This document shows positions 8,164 to 16,821 of a stretch of 64,000 bases of DNA, in pieces. Both the position numbers and the translations under genes were made by a program. Source of the stretch: CALNYZ01 sp942490945 (lineage in GTDB: Bacteria; Pseudomonadota; Gammaproteobacteria; UBA6429; Thiohalophilaceae); the NCBI GenBank assembly GCA_942490945.1, contig CALNYZ010000018.1:434001-498000 (forward strand), written 5' to 3'. The notes beneath the pieces were generated by a model. It saw only the letters and a program-made list of their open reading frames with translations. It ran no database searches and was not told the origin of the DNA. How positions within the stretch are numbered: position 1 is the first letter of the stretch; each line of letters starts with the position of its first letter.

Positions 8164-10347
8164 ATGACATCCGAATCGTCGGTTACTGCATTTAATCAGT
8201 TCGCGCTTAATGACGCGCTTCTTAAGGCGCTCGAAGAAGTGGGTTACGAAACCCCTTCACCCATTCAGGCCGAAACCATTCCACTTTTACTTGAAGGCCG
8301 GGATGTACTGGGCCAGGCACAAACCGGTACCGGTAAAACGGCGGCGTTTGCCTTGCCATTGATATCCAATCTCGATTTGCAACAAAAAGACCCGCAAATA
8401 CTGGTGCTGGCACCGACGCGCGAACTGGCGATTCAGGTAGCGGAAGCCTTTCAAAAATATGCCCGTTTCATGAAAGGTTTTCATGTATTGCCCGTTTATG
8501 GTGGGCAGGATTATCGTGGGCAAATTCGCGCACTGGAGCGTGGTGTTCATGTTGTCGTGGGTACACCCGGTCGCGTCATGGATCACATGCGTCGCGGCAC
8601 ATTAAAACTTTCACAACTGAGTGCGCTGGTATTGGATGAAGCCGATGAAATGCTGCGCATGGGTTTTATTGATGATGTGGAATGGATCCTGGAGCAAACA
8701 CCACCCAAGCGACAAATCGCCCTGTTCTCGGCTACCATGCCTTCACAGATTCGCCGCATCGCGACAAAATATTTGAATGACCCGGTGCAAATTACCGTTA
8801 AAACCAAAACAACCACGGTCGAAACCATTCGACAACGATTCTGGCCGGTTGGCGGCATACATAAACTCGATGCATTGACACGTATTCTCGAAGCCGAACC
8901 GTTCGATGCCATGATTATTTTTGTGCGCACCAAAACGGCCACGGTTGAACTCGCCGAGAAACTCGAAGCGCGTGGATATGCTGCTTCTGCGCTTAACGGC
9001 GATGTCGCACAAAACCTGCGCGAGCGTACGATTGATCATTTAAAGAAAGGCAAACTGGATATCCTTATCGCAACGGACGTGGCGGCACGCGGGCTCGATG
9101 TCGAACGTATCAGTCACGTGGTGAACTACGACATCCCTTATGATACAGAGGCGTATGTGCATCGAATCGGCCGTACCGGCCGTGCGGGTCGACAAGGTGA
9201 CGCGATTTTGTTTGTGGCACCACGCGAAAAACGTTTGCTAAGTGCGATTGAAAATGCAACACGACAGAAAATTGAAATGATGGAACTGCCATCGACAGAT
9301 TTAATAAACAACAAACGCATTGAAAAATTCAAACAACGTATCACCGATACACTGGCGAATGAACAACTCGATACCTTTACACAAATGATTGAAGAATATG
9401 AACAGGAACACAAGGTTCCGGCAGTCAACATTGCCGCTGCACTGGCGCAGCTGTTACAAGGTGAAGAACCCTTTCTTCTGTCACACAAACAGCAACACAC
9501 CAAAGAAAGCTGGGCGAAGGATGACAGGTCACAACGTAATAAACGTGATCGCAATGATCGGGGTGACCGTAATGATCGAGGTGATCGTTCAGCACGTAGT
9601 GACCGATCAGACCGTGGTGATCGGGGTGATCGATCATCAAGAAAAGATCGGCCGTTTAAAGAACGTCAATCACGTGAGCGAAATAATACGCCAGAAGAAG
9701 GCATGACAACCTATCGTATTGAAGTGGGTCATGACCATGACGTGAAGCCGGGTAACATCGTCGGCGCGATTGCCAATGAAGCCGGTCTGGACAGCAAACA
9801 CATCGGGCGTATTAACATTCATGATGCCTACAGTACGATCGACCTGCCTGACGGGATGCCGAGCGATATCCTGAACGATCTGAAAAAAGTGCGTGTTGGT
9901 GGTCAACAACTGAATATTTCAGCTGCCTCAGGCGAAAGTAAATCGCATGGTAAGCCTTATGACAAGAAACGATCGCCTGACAAGTCAGCCAGATCACCCG
10001 CGCGAGCAAGCGGGAAACCATCGGGCAAATCGTCGGACCGTTTTGGTGACAAGCCTGCGGGTCGCTCTACCGGTCGCTTTGGCGACAAGCCGTCTGGCAA
10101 GTTTGGAGACAAACCTGCTGCCCGGTCATCGAGCAAAACATCCGCCAAGTTTGCAGAGAAAAAGGTTATTAATATTGCCGACAAACCCAAAGCGCCAGAA
10201 CAATATACCGCGAAGGCGGCGGGTAAAGGTAACACGGATAGAATCACTGTAACGATTAAGGAAAAAAGCAAACCGGGCGACAAACCAAAAGTGCGCGCAA
10301 AAAAAACTGGCGACAAAAAAATCGCACGTAAGCGTTTTGGCGATTAA
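8164..10347 (+). CDS. deaD: DEAD-box ATP-dependent RNA helicase, DeaD/CsdA type
   Basis: A 727-residue DEAD-box helicase that unwinds structured RNA, typically in ribosome assembly and mRNA decay in the cold. The Q motif, AQTGTGKT Walker A, PTRELA, LDEADEM, FSATMP and HRIGRTGRAG motifs are all present in the first 380 residues. A DbpA/CsdA RNA-binding domain follows at about 515-590 (TTYRIEVGHDHDVKPGNIVG). Between core and this domain lies an Arg/Asp-rich repeat (RSDRGDRGD type), and after it a basic tail of about 110 residues with GDKP/SGK repeats. The protein is about 100 residues longer than the E. coli enzyme, mainly because of this tail. Confidence 0.93.
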   Translation: MTSESSVTAFNQFALNDALLKALEEVGYETPSPIQAETIPLLLEGRDVLGQAQTGTGKTAAFALPLISNLDLQQKDPQILVLAPTRELAIQVAEAFQKYARFMKGFHVLPVYGGQDYRGQIRALERGVHVVVGTPGRVMDHMRRGTLKLSQLSALVLDEADEMLRMGFIDDVEWILEQTPPKRQIALFSATMPSQIRRIATKYLNDPVQITVKTKTTTVETIRQRFWPVGGIHKLDALTRILEAEPFDAMIIFVRTKTATVELAEKLEARGYAASALNGDVAQNLRERTIDHLKKGKLDILIATDVAARGLDVERISHVVNYDIPYDTEAYVHRIGRTGRAGRQGDAILFVAPREKRLLSAIENATRQKIEMMELPSTDLINNKRIEKFKQRITDTLANEQLDTFTQMIEEYEQEHKVPAVNIAAALAQLLQGEEPFLLSHKQQHTKESWAKDDRSQRNKRDRNDRGDRNDRGDRSARSDRSDRGDRGDRSSRKDRPFKERQSRERNNTPEEGMTTYRIEVGHDHDVKPGNIVGAIANEAGLDSKHIGRINIHDAYSTIDLPDGMPSDILNDLKKVRVGGQQLNISAASGESKSHGKPYDKKRSPDKSARSPARASGKPSGKSSDRFGDKPAGRSTGRFGDKPSGKFGDKPAARSSSKTSAKFAEKKVINIADKPKAPEQYTAKAAGKGNTDRITVTIKEKSKPGDKPKVRAKKTGDKKIARKRFGD

Positions 10348-10402
10348 TTAGTTCATCTGGACGCCAGTTTCAGATGCTAATCTTTTCAATACAGCGCTGC
10401 GC

Positions 10403-11356
10403 CTAAACCGGTTGCATCAAATCAACCGGAAAGGGTGCAAAGTAATATTGCTCGGCGATGTAATCATCCGGATGACGATTAAAGTGATGCTGTAATAATA
10501 CCATTGGTGTTATGCGGTTAACCTGCTGTTTGCGGTAACTTTCAAACCAGTTTAACAACTCTTGCTTGTCGCGACTGTCGAGGCGGGTTTTAAGGTAACC
10601 GAGCATATGCATTAGCACATTCACATGCTGTCCTCGGCTGGGGATTTTGCTCATCAACAGCATAAATTTTTCGAAGTACAGTTGTCTTGTTACTGCCAGG
10701 TTATTTTTGTTCATGTTCGCGACCAGCCTGCCCAGCTCATAACAATCCCGGGAATTTTTGGCCATCAGCACAAGTTTGTACTTTTTGTGAAAATCGCGCA
10801 GTGCCTGCGGATTATTGTCGGCATTTTCAATCAGTCGCCAGCGATAGTGCGCGTAGACTCGCTCGAGAAAATTTTCGCGCAGTTTAATATCACCCAGGCG
10901 TCCTTCTTCTTCCGTGGGCACATTCGGGTAGCGTGCCTTGAAACTGGCAGCAAACATGCCAACCCCATTGCGTTCACGTTGCCCGGTTTTATTATCGAAC
11001 ACCGGTACGCGTTCCATGCCACAAGTGGGTGAGTCCTTTTTAAAAATGAAACCATCAAGGCCGTCGAAGCCTTGCACGCGCGTTTCTGAATAGTCACGCA
11101 TAGCGTTGGTTAATTCCCTGTGCGGATTTTTTGAATTCACCAGTTTGATTTCGGTTTCAAACTTGCGCAGCTGTATCACCGGGCGGGGTATGCCCAGACC
11201 CAGCTCCACTTCCGGACACACAGGGCGAAGATCGAAGTATTCGGCACACTCCTGTAATACAAAGCGGTTCTGTTTGTGGCCGCCATCGAAGCGTACTGAC
11301 TTTCCCATGAGACAGGCGCTGACGCCAAGTTGGGGTTTTTGTTCTGCTTGTTGCAT
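10403..11356 (-). CDS. ybgA: YbgA-type protein, DUF523 plus DUF1722
   Basis: A 317-residue two-domain protein. The N-terminal DUF523 half (about 1-155) has the three Cys of the family: ACLMG (C15), VCPEVELGLGIPRP and SPTCG, which in TudS-type relatives hold an iron-sulfur cluster used in thiouracil desulfuration. The C-terminal half (about 190-310) is DUF1722. In Escherichia coli ybgA is next to the photolyase gene; here it is divergent from the regulator-photolyase operon and shares its promoter region, which supports a role in the light or UV response. The biochemical function of the fusion is not established. Confidence 0.88.
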   Translation of the reverse strand: MQQAEQKPQLGVSACLMGKSVRFDGGHKQNRFVLQECAEYFDLRPVCPEVELGLGIPRPVIQLRKFETEIKLVNSKNPHRELTNAMRDYSETRVQGFDGLDGFIFKKDSPTCGMERVPVFDNKTGQRERNGVGMFAASFKARYPNVPTEEEGRLGDIKLRENFLERVYAHYRWRLIENADNNPQALRDFHKKYKLVLMAKNSRDCYELGRLVANMNKNNLAVTRQLYFEKFMLLMSKIPSRGQHVNVLMHMLGYLKTRLDSRDKQELLNWFESYRKQQVNRITPMVLLQHHFNRHPDDYIAEQYYFAPFPVDLMQPV

Positions 11357-11381
11357 GCTTGGCCCTCACAGGTCATCCAGG

Positions 11382-11443
11382 TTATACAGTAATTATACAA
11401 AATATCCTTTAATGTACAAGTATAATATTGTACAATATGTATA
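11382..11443. promoter_or_regulatory. TGTACA-type operator repeats in a divergent promoter region
   Basis: The 109-bp gap between ybgA and the regulator gene holds TTATACA at 11382 and again at 11393 (an 11-bp period), ATGTACA at 11412, the 14-bp palindrome ATATTGTACAATAT at 11425-11438, and ATGTATA at 11437. B12-dependent CarH/LitR regulators are known to bind TGTACA-like sites, in CarH as 11-bp direct repeats, so this is the obvious operator for the adjacent regulator. On the minus strand TTGTAC (11414-11419) and TATAAT (11392-11397), 16 bp apart, form a plausible ybgA promoter inside the repeats. TATAAT at 11421-11426 could be the forward -10. Confidence 0.6.
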
Positions 11444-11465
11444 AATAATTGCAGGCAGTCGCTAC

Positions 11466-12389
11466 ATGAATCTATACCCGATACGTACCATATCCGAGCT
11501 GACCGGGGTTTCCAGCGTTACCCTGCGTGCCTGGGAACGGCGTTATGGACTGCTAAACCCGACTCGTACCGCCAAAGGCCACCGTCAGTATAGTTCTGAA
11601 GATATTGATTTAATTAGAAAAATAGTGACGCTCCTGAAGGCCAATCACAGTATTCGCGACGCGATACGTATTACTCGTAACCCGCAGCAAACGGCACTTG
11701 CTGAAGCGACAGCTGAAGACCACTGGACTATATATCAGCAACAAATGGCCAAAGCCATTGAACAGTTCCACCAGCAAAACCTCGACAAGGTGTACAACGA
11801 GGCGTTGGCTGTCTATCCGGTAGATACGGTGAACGAGCGTCTGATTATCCCCGTTTTGGAGAAACTCGGTGAAAATTGGCAGGCCCGAGAGGCGGGAATT
11901 GCCGAGGAACATTTCTTTTCCGCGTTTTTACGTAACAAGCTGGGCGCGCGTTTGCATCACGAAGCCAACAGATCACGTGGTAATAAAATTCTGGTGAGTT
12001 GTCTGCCAGGTGAATACCACGAACTGGGAATTTTACTGTTTTGTATTGCCGCGATGGGGCATGGCTACCAGATTCTCTATCTGGGTACGGATATGCCACC
12101 CGCGCAACTCGCCGTGGTTGCACAGCGTACTGATGTGGTGGCCATATTATTATCGGGCACACGTGCCAGCCAGTGGAATGAACCCTTGGCCAGTGAAGTC
12201 GAGCAACAACTCGTACCGTTAGGCATTCCGATATTGTTCGGCGGTGAAATATCCGCTGTGCATGAAGCGCAGATTCAGGCATTGGGTGCCTACGCCCTTG
12301 GCGCAGACCACGCCAGCGCACTGCTAAAAATGGAATCCATCATTCCCGCATTTAATCAGGCATTCAACCCAGGTTTGGCAGCCAAATGA
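11466..12389 (+). CDS. CarH/LitR-like B12-binding MerR-family light regulator
   Basis: A 307-residue regulator with an N-terminal MerR helix-turn-helix (about 1-70; VTLRAWERRYGLL) and a C-terminal cobalamin-binding module. W138, E148 and H149 form the W-x9-EH signature of CarH-type adenosylcobalamin photosensors, and H185 in GEYHELG is the expected lower cobalt ligand (ExHxxG). Such proteins repress in the dark as B12-bound tetramers and fall apart in light. The residue after W138 is Gln, whereas Thermus CarH has the His that caps cobalt after illumination. The stop overlaps the photolyase start (ATGA), so light control of the photolyase is the natural reading. Confidence 0.88.
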   Translation: MNLYPIRTISELTGVSSVTLRAWERRYGLLNPTRTAKGHRQYSSEDIDLIRKIVTLLKANHSIRDAIRITRNPQQTALAEATAEDHWTIYQQQMAKAIEQFHQQNLDKVYNEALAVYPVDTVNERLIIPVLEKLGENWQAREAGIAEEHFFSAFLRNKLGARLHHEANRSRGNKILVSCLPGEYHELGILLFCIAAMGHGYQILYLGTDMPPAQLAVVAQRTDVVAILLSGTRASQWNEPLASEVEQQLVPLGIPILFGGEISAVHEAQIQALGAYALGADHASALLKMESIIPAFNQAFNPGLAAK

Positions 12390-13768
12390 AAACCATACTG
12401 TGGTTTCGACGCGATCTGCGTTTGCAGGATAACCCGGCACTGAACTGGGCATGTAAACACAGTGCGACAGTCATACCTGTATACATACACGCGCCAGAAG
12501 AAGAACAGCCCTGGGCACCGGGTGCGGCCTCGCGCTGGTGGTTGCATAACAGCCTGGCAGCACTTGAAAAACAGTTACAAGAATATGGACTGAAACTGCA
12601 GTATTTTTCCGGCAGCAGTGAACACATCCTGAAAAAAATCATTCGTACGAGCAACGCAGACGCACTGGTGTTTAATAAATTGTACGAACCACATTTGTCG
12701 CAACGCGACAGCGCCTTGACAACCAGCTTGCAGAAACAGATAGATGTTAGCAGTTTTGACTCAGGCCTGTTTTTTAAACCGGGCAGTGTGCTCAATGGAC
12801 AGCAATTACCATATCGGATGTTCACTCCGTTCGCGAAAAAAATCTGGCCGCTATTGAGTCTGCACTACGATCACTATACGCCCGGTTTATCCACAACAAA
12901 ATTATCGAAGTTGTCATGCGAGCAAGTCGACTTCGCCAGCACACTCGATCAGCTTGCCTTACTCGATGCTGTGCCCTGGCACGAGAAACTGCATGCACAC
13001 TGGCAACCGGGAGAAAGTACGGCAAATAAATTGATTAAAAATTTTTTGCACGATGCAGTTGCTGAATATAAAGTCGCACGCGATGTACCGGCCATGACCG
13101 GCACGTCATGCATGTCACCACATTTGCACTTTGGTGAAATCACACCACAACTGATTTATAGCAAACTGCTGCCCTTGCTTGGTGGCGAGGCGGGTGCCAG
13201 GACACAGCAATCCGCCGAAGTCTATCTGAAGCAATTACTCTGGCGTGAGTTTGCGAATCATATACTTTGGCACTTTCCACATACACAGAGTGAGCCGATG
13301 AATGCGCGTTACAAAAAGTCTTTCTGGCAGCGCAACAATAAACATTTTACAGCCTGGTGTCAGGGTGAAACGGGCATCCCGATTGTTGATGCGGGCATGA
13401 AACAACTCTGGCAAACCGGCTGGATGCACAACCGCGTGCGCATGATCGTCAGTTCGTTCCTGACCAAGAATCTGGGTATCAGTTGGACGCAAGGCGCCAA
13501 CTGGTTTTGGGACACACTGGTCGATGCGAATCTGGCAAACAATACCATGGGCTGGCAATGGGTGGCGGGGTGTGGTGTCGATGCGGCGCCGTATTACCGG
13601 ATTTTTAATCCCATAACGCAAGCCAAACGTTTTGATGCAAAGCAAGATTATATAAACCAGTGGGCACCTGAATATACGTCGCTGTTGCAGCAACCCGATC
13701 CGATAGTAGATGTGGCGCATAGCCGTCACGCTGCGCTGGAACGTTACAAGCAATATGTCTCAGGATAA
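12386..13768 (+). CDS. phrB: deoxyribodipyrimidine photolyase
   Basis: A 460-residue photolyase/cryptochrome-family protein that repairs cyclobutane pyrimidine dimers with blue light. The N-terminal antenna domain begins ILWFRRDLRLQDNPAL, and the FAD domain keeps LLWREFANHILWHFP, NRVRMIVSSFLTKN and ANNTMGWQWVAGCG, including the Asn near FAD N5 and the tryptophans of the electron chain. Length and motifs are those of an active CPD photolyase. The ATG overlaps the stop of the B12-binding regulator by 4 nt, so the two are translationally coupled. Confidence 0.94.
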   Translation: MKTILWFRRDLRLQDNPALNWACKHSATVIPVYIHAPEEEQPWAPGAASRWWLHNSLAALEKQLQEYGLKLQYFSGSSEHILKKIIRTSNADALVFNKLYEPHLSQRDSALTTSLQKQIDVSSFDSGLFFKPGSVLNGQQLPYRMFTPFAKKIWPLLSLHYDHYTPGLSTTKLSKLSCEQVDFASTLDQLALLDAVPWHEKLHAHWQPGESTANKLIKNFLHDAVAEYKVARDVPAMTGTSCMSPHLHFGEITPQLIYSKLLPLLGGEAGARTQQSAEVYLKQLLWREFANHILWHFPHTQSEPMNARYKKSFWQRNNKHFTAWCQGETGIPIVDAGMKQLWQTGWMHNRVRMIVSSFLTKNLGISWTQGANWFWDTLVDANLANNTMGWQWVAGCGVDAAPYYRIFNPITQAKRFDAKQDYINQWAPEYTSLLQQPDPIVDVAHSRHAALERYKQYVSG

Positions 13769-13777
13769 GGAAAAGAA

Positions 13778-14146
13778 ATGAAAGCATTGTTATTAGTCGC
13801 ACACGGTAGTCGCCGCCAGCGATCGAATGATGAAGTAAGTGACATCGCGAAAAAACTGGCGACACAATGTCAGGGCAAGTATGAGATTGTTCAGTCCGCA
13901 TTCCTGGAACTGGCAACACCGCTAATACCGGATGGAATAAAACACTGCGTTGATGCCGGTGCGAAGTCTGTCATCGTATTACCGTATTTTCTGAATTCCG
14001 GACGACATGTGGTTGAAGATATTCCGGGCATTGTGAATGAAACCAGGCAGCATTACCCTGATGTTGACATACGCATCACGCCACATCTGGGTTCGTCTGA
14101 ATTAATGATGGAACTGCTGATAGCAACGGCTAGTGATGTGAAATGA
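13778..14146 (+). CDS. cbiX: short CbiX-type sirohydrochlorin chelatase
   Basis: A 122-residue small CbiX protein, the class that inserts cobalt (or iron or nickel) into sirohydrochlorin. The metal-binding His residues are visible in LLVAHGSRR near the N-terminus and YFLNSGRHVVEDIP at about residues 70-83. It begins 9 nt after the photolyase stop, with AAGGAAAAG as ribosome site, so it is the third gene of the regulator-photolyase operon. Placing a cobalamin-pathway enzyme with a B12-dependent light sensor suggests supply of the cofactor for sensing, though sirohaem synthesis is also possible. Confidence 0.85.
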   Translation: MKALLLVAHGSRRQRSNDEVSDIAKKLATQCQGKYEIVQSAFLELATPLIPDGIKHCVDAGAKSVIVLPYFLNSGRHVVEDIPGIVNETRQHYPDVDIRITPHLGSSELMMELLIATASDVK

Positions 14147-14162
14147 AAACTCTAAAACAGAA

Positions 14163-14489
14163 TTAAAATTGTGCCTGATATTGTTCGATTAATTGCACAA
14201 TTTTCTCATCCAGTAAGGCTTCCAGATCGTCGATGGTGCTTTTATGTATCTCAAGGTAGCGAGCAGCCTGTTCGCGACTCAGGTTCTTGTTGTTAAAACG
14301 GTATTGTACTTCGGCTACCGATTTGTCGTGGCGCGGGAGAATTGTCCAATCGATAAAGGGCAGGTCATCTGATGCAGAATGTTTTTGTGCGTAGCGACAA
14401 AAAACATCGATGTGAATTTTCCCTTGTGGCCCGAGACAACCGGGTTCTATGTTGCTGATAACGTTCAAGCTGTTTTGAATTTGTTCCAT
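14163..14489 (-). CDS. small conserved-looking protein, unknown function
   Basis: A 108-residue soluble protein, convergent with the cbiX gene and ending 16 nt from it. The C-terminal half is helical and Asp/Glu-rich (STIDDLEALLDEKIVQLIEQ), and NLSREQAARYLEIHKSTID resembles a helix-turn-helix of the kind that selects sigma-70-like or excisionase-like folds, though I cannot assign a family. Two Cys occur in the first third. Treated as a real gene because of its open frame and position, not by homology. Confidence 0.5.
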   Translation of the reverse strand: MEQIQNSLNVISNIEPGCLGPQGKIHIDVFCRYAQKHSASDDLPFIDWTILPRHDKSVAEVQYRFNNKNLSREQAARYLEIHKSTIDDLEALLDEKIVQLIEQYQAQF

Positions 14490-14589
14490 GCAACAAGTCT
14501 ATACAGCTTGCGCAAATATACCAGCAAATTAATACGAGTTTTTTTTTGGTATATCTGCTTTTACAGGTTTATTGACTGGCATAACAAGA

Positions 14590-15309
14590 CTATGCCGGTA
14601 CTTCAATGACAAGCACGTCACTGTCAGTTTTTGCACGCGATTCAAAGCGTTCACTTTTTGATATGGCGACTGCATCACGTCTGGACAAATCAATGTTAGC
14701 CACCGTCACGTCACCATCTATTACAAACACATACTGCACATTGCCGCTACGCTTGTTGGCGTATGCCAGTGATTTGCCGGCTGATATTTTCGCCATGGAA
14801 AAATACGCATCCTGGTTAATGCCGACCGCACCGTCGTTGCCTTTATCCGCATCCATGGGCGCGACGACTAACTGCCAGCGGTTGTGTCGCTCAGCGGGTG
14901 CAAATTGTTTTTGATCATAGCGCGGAGTGATATTCATTTTTTTGGGTAACACCCATATTTGCAGAAAATTTACTGCATCGGTATCCGAGTAGTTGTATTC
15001 AGAATGCCGGATACCCGTTCCTGCGGACATGACTTGCACTTCACCGGCGCGAATGGTTTGCATGTTGCCCATGCTGTCCTTATGTTTGAGTGCCCCGGCT
15101 AACGGAATGGAAACAATTTCCATATTTTCATGCGGGTGGGCGCCGAAACCTCCGGATGGTGCGACCACATCATCATTAAGCACACGCAGTTTGCCGACGC
15201 CCATTTTCTTCGGGTCGTAATAACTGGCGAAACTGAAACTGTGATGACTGTCCAGCCAGCCATGATTGGCATGTCCACGTTCATTGGCGCGATGGATTAC
15301 AGTATTCAT
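14590..15309 (-). CDS. pirin-family protein (YhhW/YhaK-like bicupin)
   Basis: A 239-residue pirin-like bicupin. The metal site of the N-terminal cupin is intact: GAHPHENMEI (two His) and GIRHSEYN (His and Glu). Relatives in Escherichia coli (YhhW) have quercetin 2,3-dioxygenase activity in vitro, but the physiological role is unclear. It is the last gene of a marR-doxX-pirin set on one strand. DoxX, pirin and MarR genes often travel together in electrophile or quinone stress responses, so a detoxification role is inferred. Confidence 0.88.
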   Translation of the reverse strand: MNTVIHRANERGHANHGWLDSHHSFSFASYYDPKKMGVGKLRVLNDDVVAPSGGFGAHPHENMEIVSIPLAGALKHKDSMGNMQTIRAGEVQVMSAGTGIRHSEYNYSDTDAVNFLQIWVLPKKMNITPRYDQKQFAPAERHNRWQLVVAPMDADKGNDGAVGINQDAYFSMAKISAGKSLAYANKRSGNVQYVFVIDGDVTVANIDLSRRDAVAISKSERFESRAKTDSDVLVIEVPA

Positions 15310-15385
15310 GATTGCCTCCTGTGTGTTGAAGTAATTCCGGATGGCGGTTTTTAAGCCGCTAGCCCGACAGGTCTGTTTAATCTGT

Positions 15386-15784
15386 TCAGGCCGCTTTGCC
15401 GAACTTCACGGCATACTTTCCTGAACCCAGTAGTGCCAGTACAACGGTAGCCGCAATCAGAAACACCGGGTATTCCCAGCCACCGTTTTTGTTTGTGAAC
15501 AGCCAGCCGTTACCCATATGTACATAAGCTGCACCAATCAGAATGGGAACAAGTGCGATGGCGACCTTACGCGTTTCAATGCCCAGTAATAACAGTGCAC
15601 CACCACCGATTTCTGCCGCGACTACCAGGTAGGCCATCCAGCCGGGAAATCCCACAGACTCAAAAAAGCCAACGGTGCCGGGCAGGGTAAAGGTCATCAC
15701 CTTGAGCAAGCCATGGGCGAGAAACATAATGCCGAGGCTGATACGTAAAATAAAAGCGGCCAGATTGGTTTGATTGTTATTCAT
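15386..15784 (-). CDS. DoxX-family membrane protein
   Basis: A 132-residue protein with four membrane segments (ISLGIMFLAHGLLKV; GWMAYLVVAAEIGGGALLLLG; VAIALVPILIGAAYV; YPVFLIAATVVLALLG), the layout of DoxX/DoxD-like inner-membrane proteins. A strong AAGGAG lies 6 nt before the ATG. It sits between the MarR regulator gene and the pirin gene. A TAGTACTA palindrome 23 nt upstream of the start also occurs at the marR promoter, which points to MarR control. The biochemical role of most DoxX proteins is unknown. Confidence 0.88.
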   Translation of the reverse strand: MNNNQTNLAAFILRISLGIMFLAHGLLKVMTFTLPGTVGFFESVGFPGWMAYLVVAAEIGGGALLLLGIETRKVAIALVPILIGAAYVHMGNGWLFTNKNGGWEYPVFLIAATVVLALLGSGKYAVKFGKAA

Positions 15785-15795
15785 GTTATGCTCCT

Positions 15796-15814
15796 TTAGT
15801 ACGTATTAGTACTA
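15796..15814. promoter_or_regulatory. probable MarR operator before doxX
   Basis: TTAGTAC (15796-15802) followed by TTAGTACTA (15806-15814), which contains the perfect 8-bp palindrome TAGTACTA at 15807-15814. The same palindrome occurs at 16314-16321 upstream of the marR gene. Shared sites at both promoters support binding by the MarR protein encoded between them. Confidence 0.5.
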
Positions 15815-15830
15815 TATAGTTAAAAAAATA

Positions 15831-16277
15831 TTAAAATATAAGTCGTAGTTTTTTCAGTGCCTGTTCAATGCCCTGTACTTCTTCGCAACTTAACTGATCA
15901 AAGCGTTGTTTCAGGTAACTAATGTGGCGCGGAAAGATATCCATAAACAGTTTGTTACCCTTTTTAGTTAACACGACGCGGGTGCAGCGGCGGTCGGTAT
16001 TACCTTGCACGCGCTTGACCAGCGCCTTGTCTTCCAGCCGATCAATTACCCCGGTGAGTGTGCCCTTGGTAATGAGGGTGTTTTCCCCGATGTCTTTAAA
16101 CGTCAGACCTTCGGTGTTGCCCAGGGTAAAAATGACATCAGCCTGCGGTTGCGTCAGATCAAACTTGCGCAGTCCGTCACTATCCAGCTTGCTAAATGCC
16201 TGATAGGTCCAGACCAGCTCACGCACCAGTCCCATAAAGGGTTGCGTGGCAGCATTGTCGATAGTTACCGTTGTCAT
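15831..16277 (-). CDS. MarR-family transcriptional regulator
   Basis: A 148-residue winged-helix regulator with the MarR layout: dimerisation helices at both ends and a wing segment at about residues 55-100 (FKDIGENTLITKGTLTGVIDRLE, then the DRR-containing wing). Two Cys, one in the wing (DRRCTRVV) and one near the C-terminus (QLSCEEV), could allow thiol sensing of quinones or electrophiles, which is inference. The ATG at 16277 is preferred because the family starts close to here. Its own promoter and the doxX upstream region share a TAGTACTA palindrome, implying autoregulation. Confidence 0.85.
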   Translation of the reverse strand: MTTVTIDNAATQPFMGLVRELVWTYQAFSKLDSDGLRKFDLTQPQADVIFTLGNTEGLTFKDIGENTLITKGTLTGVIDRLEDKALVKRVQGNTDRRCTRVVLTKKGNKLFMDIFPRHISYLKQRFDQLSCEEVQGIEQALKKLRLIF

Positions 16278-16290
16278 TGTTGCTATCCAT

Positions 16291-16336
16291 TTAGTCCTAA
16301 CTGGAACTAATAATAGTACTAACAAGAACTATTAGC
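16291..16336. promoter_or_regulatory. probable MarR autoregulatory operator
   Basis: Two overlapping inverted repeats just upstream of the marR start: TTAGTCC (16291-16297) with GGAACTAA (16303-16310), and TAGTACTA (16314-16321) followed by GAACTATTAG. TAGTACTA is also found before doxX. The position spans the expected marR promoter. Confidence 0.5.
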
Positions 16337-16821
16337 AAGGGTTGTTGGAAAAATATTTTTCATTCTGGCAAGCCGTGATGAAAATAAATCAGCGCACGTA
16401 TTCGTCAGCGGAAATGTGGGCGGATGATTGAGAACAACACCTTACCAAGATTGTGTAGGCATCAGTTTATAGAAACTCATGCTTAATTGATTGAATTCAT
16501 TTTATTTTTTAATTACCACAATATTACTGGTGATTTAGAGAGGAAAATCGCTACAAATTGTTTACCGGGGAATTACTTTGTTATGTGTGTCAAAAGTTAC
16601 AGACAAGTAAGTTTTATGCCTGAATTCAGGCCATTGTTAGAAAATTAGTGAATTAAAATATAATTACACCGATGTTGTTTATACGGGTATAAAAATGTAT
16701 TAATAGCCGCGGAATAAAAAATCTAAGTACAGGGATAAGTTGGGCATATGAGACTCAACGTACAAAAAAATAAGTTGGTTTAACAATAATAAATTTATTT
16801 ATCCTGTAGGAGGATACAACT
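16337..16821. other. AT-rich upstream region of the YeiH-like operon
   Basis: About 485 nt without a convincing gene. It holds a perfect palindrome GCCTGAATTCAGGC at 16618-16631 and a possible promoter just downstream (TTGTTA at 16634-16639, TATAAT at 16659-16664, spacer 19). The palindrome lies right upstream of this -35 and could be an operator for an unidentified regulator. A strong ribosome site (TAGGAGGA) precedes the ATG at 16822. The long leader leaves space for further control sites that I cannot resolve. Confidence 0.4.

Noticed and set aside
9541..9660. Dense GATCG/GATCG-like repeats that look like a DNA repeat array
   Set aside because: They encode the Arg/Asp-rich repeat of the RNA helicase in frame, so they are explained by protein sequence.
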